From contig CAJNOP010000027.1 of NCBI GenBank assembly GCA_905250075.1, forward strand, positions 694,032-758,031: DNA of 64,000 bases, in the 5' to 3' direction. The notes under the pieces were generated by a model. That model saw only the letters and a list, made by a program, of their open reading frames with translations. It ran no database searches and was not told the DNA's origin. The position numbers and the translations under genes are program-made. Shown one piece after another: positions 25,301 through 36,229 of the stretch. The first letter of the stretch is position 1, and each line of letters begins with the position of its first letter. The stretch comes from Rotaria sp. Silwood1. Taxonomy: Eukaryota; Rotifera; Eurotatoria; Philodinida; Philodinidae.

Positions 25301-28300
25301 CAATATCTCATGAAGGAACCATCTGCTTTGGCTGCAGCTCTTAAAACATTCTAGCGATCACGGTACCTATTGAGGAGTAAAATTTCATGTCAAAACTTCT
25401 TCAGTTAGTTTTTCTATAAGTACTTTAGTGAAGGTCAAAATTCCACTAAAGCCATCACAAGTTCTAATGTAACAAATACTTTAAAGCTTTTTTTTAACCT
25501 CAAAAATTTCTATTTATGGAAAAATATGAGCTCGAACGGAGAGTATCAGTTAGGGATGTTTTCGAGTTTGACATGTCTAGACACAATCAATACATAAGAC
25601 TACAACTTCTCCTATGTACAGTTATCCATGTCTTTATTGTTTTGAATTCACATCATTTTTAGCTGAATATTGAGAGACTACATCATTTCTACTTATTGTC
25701 TCAATAGACTCTCTAACATAACTAAGTCGTTTGTTGAAGGTTTTATTTTTATCTTGATTTACGCTTTCAGAGTCTTAGATGGATTGTTTTCAATTAACGA
25801 ACTACTCTCGTCTTTTTGCATGACGACCATCATTACAGTTATATCATTAGGACGAGTGCATAAGATGGATGCGTTCTCGAACTGGTCGTGTTAGACGAAG
25901 ATGACTCGAGAAAATAACTAGTCACTTTAATCATCTTTTTCACACGAACGCGATCATGTTTTGCCGCTATTATATGCACTACATCATCGTCGTCTTTCAC
26001 AGTGTCATTAGCAATCAGATTCTTATGCTACAAAATTTTCACGATAATCACTAATCGTACAAGATATAATAAGAAAGAGTCATACTATGATCATATGAAA
26101 GTCATTATAATAATGGATTATTACGATAGTAAACTTTACGAAACGGTAGTTAATTAGTATACGATAGTGATTGAGATTTTCAACAGTTGTTTTTAGGAAA
26201 TTATAATCATAGCTAAAAGATTATTTCTTAGTGCAAATATACGATCGTATATATCTCTCTCATCAAATACCAACTAAAATGATCTTATAGAATGGGAATA
26301 ATATAAAATGAACACCATGTATAACTTTCATATATGAATAGTATAAACGTAAATGATCGTCGATGACGAATACAATATTTTGTCTCTGAGTCAGTATTAT
26401 GATTGTATTTCTTGATTTATGATCATATATGTTTTATCTAGGATGAGAAAACACATAGATGCTTAAAGAAAACTTATTATTGTTTTGTAAAACATCGTAC
26501 GAAACAAATTATTTTCTTACTTACTGTACATTCACAGATGACTAAAATTGCTGATCTTTAATTTAAAAGAAAATATATTAACTTGATGATATAACTACAA
26601 AAAGAATCAGAAATTTACGTAGAATTAGAATCATATTTTGAAATTGTCAATTTGTTTGAAGTATTACTTTCATTTAAAAGGTTTGGCTTATATCAAAACA
26701 TTATTTCAATAACTATCATTGATGACAGATGTGTCAGTTTGAATATAAGAAATAAAAATAATATGAGTTTAGTCTCAACTATTAATATAAGAAGAGATTA
26801 AAACACAGAAAAAGGAGTATTTGTAAGTAATTTTTTTTTATGTAATGAGCAACGTTTACTTCTGTGTTTATTAGGAAAAGGACGTTGCTAAAATGGAGAG
26901 ACTAATGAGTGAATGTATAAGCCCTTTCTATCAAATATTTTATGATATTACGAATGAAATGACCTATTTATTCTTATTTGCTGTTTTATGAGAAAATAAA
27001 TACAATTGAGAATAACTATTTTTGTGCGAAATATTGATGTACACAAATATGGAATACATCTATTTCGCTACGAATATTATTGACAATAGTAATTGGAAAG
27101 TTTCAGTCAATAAACAACAGTTTTCGTCGAAACTCAACTCTAGTCAATACTGTATTCATCAGCTGATCGAATCCCTACTCTGATTATGTTTCTATTGCGA
27201 ATATGTTTATTATATCTGCTATAATATGATTAATAATTAATTTCTAGTTACACTTTTCTGATATTTTTAAAAACAACAAAAATTCATTGTTTCCACTTCA
27301 TTTTATAAAATACATCTGTATTTACTAAGATGTTTAAACGAATTTTTTTCACAATTGTTCGTTTCTAGTTGTCAATTCATTTTTACATAACATAATATTA
27401 GTTTATTACTAGTGGTTTATTATAGACACGTTCTTTTCCTCTTTTTGTTTTTTTCATAATAAACTTCCAAAATTTTTATTAATATATTGTTCATCCATGT
27501 TTCTCTTGGTGAAACTTATATTAATAGTTTACGAAAATGTTTTTTTTTTCGGTCCCATTTCCCATAGGAACGCAAGTAGGAACGATGTCGACAAAAGTCA
27601 TTCAACAAATCGTATACTTGCTAATGTCATCTGACTTTTCATCAGTCTGTGTTCTCAACAGTTTATTTCGTAATTTTTCATCAAAAATGTTCTTGCAACT
27701 AAAACAGATTTTTTAATAAGTCTTCCAAGAATTTAGGTTCGTCATTGCCTACCAACAAGGAATACTTGAACATTTTCAGCTGCCACACCAAAAGAAAAAA
27801 AGATGTAACACTCAACTCAACCATTACCGTCAATTTATATATCGGTTCACACCTTTGTTTACGTGAACGTGAGTAAAAAATGTTCGACAACAGGAACATG
27901 AGAAGGAAACAGGAAATCAAGAAAAATTGTTTCTAAAGAGCACTATTTAATATATTTAAATGTCACTGGAAGCATATATAGGTGTCTTCTATGAATTTCT
28001 CTCCTTATATCCAGGGTCAATTCGATCAGGTAAGTATTGGAGACATGATTCTTTCCAGTCATGAGAATTTTTCGTTTTCTTCCAGCAGAAGTAGAAATTT
28101 TTCTTGTGCTCTACAAAAGAAAAATATTTTTCCTCTCCAAAAAATATATATAAGATTGTTCTCAAGTTAGCTGCCACGAGTGAATCCTAATTACAGATCG
28201 CTGTCCTTACGAGGATATTTCTTCAAATATCCCTCTGATTTCAATGATTTTTTGCCTACAGATGCTACATAGTGTTCTAATAAAAACCCTTAAAGGATTT

Positions 28301-29314
28301 GGATCACTATTATGATTCGACTAGGCTATTGAATTTTAACATGTGTCATTTTCACGAGAAATACTGTATATATAGAGAACTAAACAAGACTAGCTGCTAT
28401 AAAAATAAACTCAAAAGTTTTAAACAAAATCTCTTCGAAATATGAAGCTTTCAAAAACTGCGTGCTGCATGCGCTAGTCGAGGAATAGGGTCCATATCTT
28501 GAAAGTTTCATATTGTGAAGAGACTTCGTTCAAAACTTTGGAATTTTTTCTCGGAAACTAGTCTAGTTAAAATCGAAAGCGAACAGTTGGAGAGATTCGC
28601 TCATCAGTTACCTAAAGCCGTATGATAGAAACAGTGTCTATGTTGATCACCATGACATAAAAAAAAAGAATATTTAATTAGCATGTAATACTTTGTGTTT
28701 CATTTGCTCCAGACTTCAAATTATTTTTGATTAAACAAAATATAGATCTCTACTAATCTATTTCCTAGTCAATATACAGTATGTGAGTACTACATTTTAA
28801 CCTCTAAGAATCTATGTTAACAAGTTTTCCTTAAAGTATTTTATATTTGAGAGACAAATAATCGGAAATTATCCATCAAGTCTTTTCTTGGTATATTTAC
28901 AAACGTCTTTTATGCTATTCTTCATTGATAGATTTAATAATTATATTGTTCAAAAAAAGTAACATTTAGAACTCTCAGAGTTGAATAGTGATTATAATTG
29001 AGAGATTTCTAGTTGTAAAATAAATTATGATTTCTGTGATGTATGAAGAAGCTGATTAAGTGATTCTTTTCTCTTTTGAAATAAAACATCATAAGTAACT
29101 TTTAAATAAAAAAATCCACATGAAGCTCATAACACAAGTATAAAACTGCCTGTCAAAAGAGCAGTTTTTTTTTCTAAAACAGAACATGTTTTTAAGAGAA
29201 TATAACATTCCAAAAATGAAGAAGATCCATGAGAAGGTCATTATCATCCACGAAAAAAAAAGCAGATTATATTAGCATTTAAAAGATTAAAATCACAAAA
29301 AAAACTTTTAGATC
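19377..29314. other. Gene desert, about 10 kb
   Basis: I found no recognisable exon chain on either strand. The longest ORFs (19723-19914, 20947-21333, 25670-25894, 27699-27920) have no family resemblance and no flanking splice structure. About 22250-22450 matches 38990-39160, part of a dispersed non-coding repeat rich in 'tacgatcgta' palindromes. Confidence 0.5.
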
Positions 29315-30571
29315 ATGAGTTCCATCAATAGCAATATGCCATCTGGAATTTCAACAATGAGTAAAAAATGTTCTTTATTAATATTTATTTCTTGTTTCGT
29401 CTTGATTTCCGTCATCGCTATGTTGGCCACAAATGTAAGACTTGAAAATCTTCATCCACTCATTTATACTTCACTCACATTTATTCAACAAGCAAAAATT
29501 CTACATAAAGAGAATTCAAATATTTCCGAAAAATTACAATCATTCGAAAGTTTTATTTGTGATAATATTAATATTAATCGATTTCCACCTTCATCAACAA
29601 CACAAACAAACGATTCATTTGATATTTATAGAAAAAATACTCTTGAAAAGTATTGTGGCATAGTACCTACTCCAAGAAGTGATTGGAAAAATGCTAAAAC
29701 ATATACTGAAAAAGATATTGCATTTGTTATATTTACAGCTGCATCATTCTTTCATACAAGAGCAACAGCTACTCGTGATACATGGCTTTCACGTATTACA
29801 AATTACTATTTTCTTAGTGCAACTCCTTATCCATATTTACCCGTAACTGTTGTACCCGGTGCTGGTGAAGATAAATTATCAAATATGAAAAAACTTTTTT
29901 ATGGTCTTCAAATAATTTATCAACAACAAATGAAACTTTCTTTGACGAATCGTCAAAAATGGTTCTATATAGCTGGTTGTGATACATTTATTCTTCCTCA
30001 TCATTTACTTAAACGTCTTGATGGTCTCGATTATACCAAACCTATCTTATTGGGTGGCCATTCAGGACATCATCCATGTCTAGGAGAAATAAATCCAAAA
30101 ATTACAGTTGAATTTCCATCAGGTGGTGCTGGATTTTTCTTTAGTATGAAATTACTTGAAATAATGCAACCAAATTTAACAAATTTTGTTGATAATGTTT
30201 GGCCAAGTACATCTGAAATATCAGATGTTGCACTTACTTGTCTTGCAGCTCAATTAGGTGTTCGAATAACAAGACAAGTAGGATTTTGGGCATTTCCACC
30301 TGAAGCTACACTACGTGGAGATGGACGTCTACAGTTTCATAAAGAAGCCGAACCAAATAATTATCATTATGTGAGTCCAGATGAAATGTATGCATTAGAT
30401 GAATTTTATGTTAATCAACATATGGATCGATTGATCAAGGATCGAAATTGGAATGAATTAGTTAAGTTTACAAGACGATTTGTTTCTAGTCATTATGAAT
30501 TATTAAGAAAAAAGAGACGTGAATGTACATTACCCAAAGTTGGCAATGAAACGAAATTAAGTGCAAATTAA
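29315..30571 (+). CDS. Intronless Fringe-like GT31-type glycosyltransferase
   Basis: A single uninterrupted ORF of 418 residues, a diverged paralogue of the two minus-strand copies. The ATG at 29315 follows 'cttttag' by three bases, an acceptor-like site. Residues 19-41 form the type II membrane anchor and a roughly 75-residue stem follows. The catalytic region has TRDTWLSR, a GAGED block, Gly221-Cys222-Asp223 at the same numbering as the tandem copies, GGAGFFFS, SDVALTC and GFWAF. The last two motifs flank the point where the tandem copies carry their second intron, and the YCGIVPTPR block marks where they carry the first, so both introns are missing here. It is on the opposite strand to its relatives. 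Lumenal sugar transfer is inferred from the family; substrate unknown. Confidence 0.9.
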   Translation: MSSINSNMPSGISTMSKKCSLLIFISCFVLISVIAMLATNVRLENLHPLIYTSLTFIQQAKILHKENSNISEKLQSFESFICDNININRFPPSSTTQTNDSFDIYRKNTLEKYCGIVPTPRSDWKNAKTYTEKDIAFVIFTAASFFHTRATATRDTWLSRITNYYFLSATPYPYLPVTVVPGAGEDKLSNMKKLFYGLQIIYQQQMKLSLTNRQKWFYIAGCDTFILPHHLLKRLDGLDYTKPILLGGHSGHHPCLGEINPKITVEFPSGGAGFFFSMKLLEIMQPNLTNFVDNVWPSTSEISDVALTCLAAQLGVRITRQVGFWAFPPEATLRGDGRLQFHKEAEPNNYHYVSPDEMYALDEFYVNQHMDRLIKDRNWNELVKFTRRFVSSHYELLRKKRRECTLPKVGNETKLSAN

Positions 30572-32554
30572 ATTAAATTGCTAATAGATATTGAAGTATT
30601 ATTGTCTATTCCTCTATTTGTTTTTTTTTTTTATGATAATATTCAATGAAACAAAATCTTTATTGAAATATTCGTTTTTAAATTTTTCTCTCATTTCATA
30701 TATTGTAGTTAATAAATGCCTTTTTTTTGTTCTTCTTTTGAGAACGCTGTATAAAAATCTTATAAAAAGCTAAAGTATCCAATTTGTTTTTGTTTTTCCA
30801 ATATAATAATCGATACTTAATAAGTGGTACATAAAATCAACATAAGGATGAACATAATACAACAATCTACTAGAAATCTCAATGAAGAGATCGATATAAG
30901 ATCTTATTAATTTTGTAACGTCTTTGTTGTACATTTTCAGCAAAATTAGAGAAAAGTCAGTGAACATTTACCATGATATTTGAATACTATAATTATCTAG
31001 AACATACATGTTTGTGTCGAATATTCTTATTTAATTGTATACACAAGTCAAATATCTACAAGAAAACATATCATTGAAGATATAGTCGTTTTCTATGCAA
31101 TAGTTCGAAAGTAAAATTGGATGAAAATCGATAATTCAATGATGGTTCAATGTATTATGGTGACTATTTTTATTTAAATAATACACTTATATACATGACA
31201 ATATTTAATAAAGAAAACATAAATAGACTTTTATTTTCTATGAAATATAGGTATGTTTACTCTTTATGAAATTATTCAGAATTTTCAAGAAAATTTCTTT
31301 CTTTCTTCTAAGGTTTCGGTAATATAAAATGTAAAAAACAAGACAAAAACAATTAGAAAGATAAATTTGTCGTTTGATTAATTTTATTTGTAGGAAACTC
31401 TGTTCATATTTAATACTAACTAATTTAATGACATCTGGCATCAAGTGTACCACTATTGATTCGTTGAAATTTTGCTGATGTAAGATCAAGTTCTTTCTTT
31501 TAATTACAAAGAAAATCTACAGTAGTTGTTTGATCATTACTCATATGTCTTAATGTTAAGCAATTTATTGACATTTCTAACTATGATCGATCCTTTAGAG
31601 CCGTTTATTCTCGATAGATAATTACAAAACTATTTCTATTTGGGTTAGTATTAGGCGTTTGCAATTCCAATTGAGAACAGATATAAGGTGATTAGACCCA
31701 TAAAATGTATAGAATGTAGAGAGGTGCAAATTCATTCTCTCACATCATTTCATTACTGTACTAGTTCATGTCAGTAAAGCATACACATTGTTCTTCGTCT
31801 TTCCTTTTTTTATCTTGTTCGATGAGATGAATAAGATATGAAAAGAAAAAAAAAACTAAGATATTCATATAATTGTTCAATTAATTTGTAATTTAATATA
31901 TCTGTACATTGTATAATTGTAAATCTTTATATAATACAACTTCAGAAATATTTTTATACATCATTAATATTACAACTCGTACTAGATAACGGAGTATCAC
32001 CATTTGATAATGTGACCAGGAAAACTAATGTACTAAAGCTAAAGATAATTAATAACAATAAAGCATGTAGTCATGTGATTTTCAATGTGGAATGAATGGC
32101 AAAGAAGTAAAGTTTCAAGCGTTTTAGTTTGAGGAATGCATACGTAATCTAAACATCTTCTATAGATAATAGACATGTGATTTTATTGCTAGTAAGGTAG
32201 CGTTAATATAAAAGATCTCGAATACAAAAGACATTCCTGATTTATTCAATAATAATAGATATAATTAATAAATATTTTTCTATGTGAAAGAAACCATTGT
32301 ATTACAATAATGTGCTTTTTTTTATTTTGTTGAAGATCGGCTATATATATTTAATTATTTTTAATACTGACAACGTGTTAATTGTATGAAAGGTACTGAA
32401 AAAAGATTACTTTTTATTTTTCTATTTTTTCGCTTTTTTTAATGAATAAGCAAATTTATTTTCTTCTAAAATTTATTTTCCTGTTTCAATAGTAACAATA
32501 ACATGAGCATAAATGTGAGAAATTTTTACTGAACTGACAGAGATCATTCTAATT
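30572..32554. other. Intergenic, convergent 3' ends
   Basis: Separates the plus-strand intronless glycosyltransferase from the minus-strand gene ending at 32555. Very AT-rich, with no supported gene. Confidence 0.5.
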
Positions 32555-34115
32555 TTATTTAGAATTGCTTTTAGAACTTTTTATAATTTGGACATCACAC
32601 ACTTGAAATGCTTCGTCCAAAGCATACGTTGCATTGAATACAACATAACGAAATGATTGTAATTCAGGAGAAAATTGCCTTGAATCGATAACTAATCGTT
32701 GAAATTTTGCAGTGGACTTTCGATTGACAATAATAGAAATGCCCTTGAGTGATTGATGTGATATCCACCGTATACCATCAAATGATATTCGTATATTAAG
32801 ACTATTTTGTACTTTTTGACTATGTCCAATAGTCAGTGAAAATATAATATCACTTTGTATACGTAAAAAGTCAATAGCAAAAAAGTCGCCCTTGTTCACA
32901 AATCCTTTTGGACGCCAACATGTTGTTTCATCATGATCAACCGCTTTCAATGTATTATAATTGACGAAATGTGTGTAATTCGGACCACCAGGAACATTTC
33001 GATATGTTCCTCTTTCGGCATCTCGTGTAACATCAAATTGAATATGTTCAATATCAACAGGTAAAACATTGCTGTAGAATATAAAATCATCTTGTGGACT
33101 AGGTGATTTAACACAATATGGAAATCGACGATTTTGTTTTCGAGGAAAACTAACAGTCATCGTTGATTGGTTTAAACGTAGTGAATATTCAAGTTTACGG
33201 ATAGCAAGAACTGAGCTTGTGTATTGAAAGTCATAAAAATTATTTATAGATGAAAATAATATGTCAGCCTCACTCACATTTGTTGGTAGCGAACGAAGAT
33301 TTACTAGCATTTGCGATGGAATATCATTGAGCCAAATGGAAAAAAATAAATCACTGAATGCAAATAATTCTAAATACAGAAAAATTAACATTTTAATTAT
33401 TTATAAAAAGAAACTAAATACCTTGGTTAGTTTGTAAATTCATTGTAAGTAATTGAAGATGTCGTTGAGCATGTTCACGTAAAAATATACTGCCACGTCC
33501 GAGCCATGAAAATCCTGTATGTAAATCAATTTGAGAATCCATAAATGTCCATAACATATTGTTATAATATGTCACTTCATTTGTCGCTGAATGTAAAACA
33601 TTTGGATCTGATAGAAAACTAGCAATTAGTGTATTCATGTAATGAGATACATCCCAACCATCATCAGCATAAAAACAAGCAAGTGTTTTAGCTTCAGCAC
33701 ATGCTCGATATTTTGCTTCATCTTTTAAATTCTCTTTAGAATTAATGATACGAACTAAATTATGTGATTGATTATTTGTCAGAAATTCATTAAGAGTAAG
33801 ATTAATAAGTGGATTATTATTCCAAACAATAATTTCTTTGAAAAAATTTATATTAAGATAGTATTGAACTGTTAGTTGTGCTCGTGATAAATGCTTCCAA
33901 TGAAGTAGAATAGCAGTTAATTGATATCTTTGCTCAAGTTCAGCTTCAAGACTTTTTGCTTGTTTTAAGGCATCAAATATTGCGTTAGTATCAAGAAAAT
34001 AATTTTCATTATTGTTTGAAATATTAACATCAGAAGGAAATGATCCAATGATGAGAATTAAAAATAAACTTACTGCTATTACAAGAATTTTATTTCGTTT
34101 CAGTTTTTCAAGCAT
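32555..34115 (-). CDS. Type II membrane glycosyltransferase-like protein, two domains
   Basis: Two exons on the minus strand, 34115-33422 and 33369-32555, with a 52-nt GT-AG intron, giving 502 residues. Residues 9-26 form an N-terminal membrane anchor. Residues about 66-235 look like a GT-A fold: TAILLHWK, then FKEIIVWNNN, and an acidic pair Asp151-Asp152 in a CFYADDGWD block suited to metal and sugar-nucleotide binding, followed by FSWLGRGSIF. Residues about 280-500 look like a separate beta-sandwich, with a DETTCWRPKGF block and SFDGIRW, reminiscent of discoidin or MGAT4-type C-terminal domains. I cannot assign a CAZy family. It is unrelated in sequence to the GT31-like paralogues beside it. 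Confidence 0.8.
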
Positions 34116-34739
34116 TGTTTAACGATATAATATATTATTATTATTTCCTTGCTTATACAAATATATGTGTAACAAATAAAACTTTTTGAGACAGTAAAGT
34201 CGAAGCATGGTTAGTTTTCATAAATGGAATATACAAGTGGTACTAGAATAATGATTTGTCAAGCAAGTAATTGTTTTTAAAGAAAATTCAAGTTGACGCC
34301 AACAGACAATTATAGTATCATCAAAAATGAAATAAAGATTGTAAATGGTACTTAATGAAAAAGAGAACAAACAGAACAAAAAAGAAACAGATATATAAAA
34401 TTACTCAATATCGATATAGGATAGTAAGAAAACGTTTTCTCCTTTTTTTCATGTTTCTTATAAATGAAGTCACCAATACGTTTTGAAATGCTACAATGGT
34501 GATTTGGCGACAGTTTAAGTCTGTTTTCTTTGAAAATCATCATTCTCTTTTGAGTTATGTATTCAATTTTTAGAAACAAAAATTATCTTTTAAAACTGTG
34601 CTGTAAATATAGAAAAATATCAATTACGTATGATACTTATGACGGATAATATCATTTCATCTTCCCAGTCAGATAAACAAGTAAAAAAGCTCATACAAAT
34701 CTGGCAAAATATTAATGAAAACAAAATTGGAAAAAGTGC

Positions 34740-35650
34740 ATATTTTGAACACGTTACGAATACATTTAAAATATGTATTTTTTACAATTTTGTTTTCGTT
34801 CCAGAAATGAAATGGTTTTTTATGCGTTTGATTTTTGAATTGAGTGCATCTCTAGAGATCGAACAATATGGTTCTATAGTACTAGATTGCTTGAAGTACA
34901 ATTTTGATGATTTTTCAATTATTTCAATCCTGTTTTCATGACCTAACGACTGACTTTTTAGTTTAATATTCATCCATAAGAACCAGTATTAAATTTAAAA
35001 TTCTTTTGAGTTTTACATCTGATATACATTTTTACAAACTAAAGTTAAACTAATAAGTCATTTGTTATAAAACACTAACAAGATTAAAATAACTAAGCAT
35101 TCATCCAGATTATACTTCAAGAAAACTGTAGACTATATCTATGATGAAATTTTCAACAAGATTGGAACCCGAAAAAAAATGCTTTCGCAAACAGTTTTCT
35201 CGAAGACTACTCTTGTTCAAGAACGAGACTTTTTGTTTCGCTACCGTAGTGCGATTCTCTAGAAGAGTTTGCAGTATTTAGAATTTCTTTTTGGACTTCA
35301 TATTCAGTTACAAAAGAACTTCTTGATTCTACATTCACATTTGATCATATTGCTAACGAATAAGCGCAACATTTTGAAAAATCCAAGCATGTTCAAGCAA
35401 AACTTTATATACAAATTTTGTAGTCTAAAGAGTCTTCTACAAAAATTATCAAGATTTTTGGCGGCATCAAGATCTATAAGACTATGTATTTTCAGAGTAT
35501 CTAGAGTAACTCCACTTATATCTGTTACATGAAAGTATGCTAAAAGGAATGCTAGACTTTAGACATATAAGAATTTTGGTTTTGCGAAATCACATCGTTA
35601 GCGAATCAAATTGCCCATATATAAAGATAGTTTCACTGATTTTGAGATAT
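34740..35650. repeat. Flank-only relic of the GT31-like duplication unit
   Basis: Aligns with the 5' flanks of both tandem GT31-like genes (about 4480-6200 and 13180-13850). Shared stretches include 'gcatctctagagatcgaaca' against 'gtatctctagagataaaaca', and an 'actaacaagattaaaataac' block. No GT31 exon lies next to it; the adjacent gene is the unrelated glycosyltransferase at 32555-34115. The ORFs at 34630-34941 and 35269-35532 fall in this repeat and are not genes. Confidence 0.6.
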
Positions 35651-35715
35651 ATTAAATGTGAATTTTTCATTTTTCGAGTACATAAAGTTGTACACACGTA
35701 AAGTATATATGTCGT

Positions 35716-35868
35716 ATCGAAGTTAGCATGTTTATCGAAGTTGTAACTTCGATAAACATATTTCGTCGAAGTTATAACTTCTATAAATTATTTCATCGAA
35801 GTTACAACTTCTATAAAGTATGGTTATCGAAGTTATTTAGATGAAGTTAAATATGAAAATCGTTTATT
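35716..35868. repeat. Palindromic minisatellite running into an assembly gap
   Basis: About four units with 30-31-bp spacing (unit starts near 35736, 35767, 35797 and 35828). Each is centred on a small palindrome such as 'gaagttgtaacttc', 'gaagttataacttc' or 'gaagttacaacttc'. The array stops where the Ns begin, so its true length is unknown. Confidence 0.8.
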
Positions 35869-35968
35869 NNNNNNNNNNNNNNNNNNNNNNNNNNNNNNNN
35901 NNNNNNNNNNNNNNNNNNNNNNNNNNNNNNNNNNNNNNNNNNNNNNNNNNNNNNNNNNNNNNNNNNNN
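35869..35968. other. Assembly gap of 100 Ns
   Basis: Exactly 100 N characters, the usual placeholder for a gap of unknown size. Both edges are repeats, so the join should not be trusted for distance. Confidence 0.98.
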
Positions 35969-35997
35969 GATATATTGAACACCTTATGGATATAATG

Positions 35998-36146
35998 AAG
36001 GTCTTTTATTTCCGAAAGTTTCAACTCTCTAGCTGTAACTATTGATGAAATAAATTGAGAGGATTCAAATACTTAAATTTTGTTGATGTATTTCATCAGT
36101 AGTTATAGCTAGAGAGTTGAAATTTTCAGAAATAAAAGGTCTTAGT
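35998..36146. repeat. Imperfect inverted repeat beside the gap
   Basis: Arms of about 55-60 bp (near 35998-36053 and 36085-36146) share 'tcaactctctagct' and its complement, around a loop of about 30-40 bp. The structure could be a hairpin-forming MITE end or a replication-prone palindrome. Confidence 0.75.
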
Positions 36147-36229
36147 TAAATATATATTCGATCAAAATTTCAGCGGTCTACATTAGGAAAAAGTACGAAC
36201 AATATGACTGATAATTTATCATCAATTTT

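Noticed and set aside
34630..35532. ORFs in the block upstream of the two-domain glycosyltransferase
   Set aside because: The block is a non-coding relic homologous to the GT31-like 5' flanks; the frames are not conserved between copies.
35833..36024. 63-residue ORF spanning the N run
   Set aside because: More than half of it is unknown sequence and its edges are repeats.
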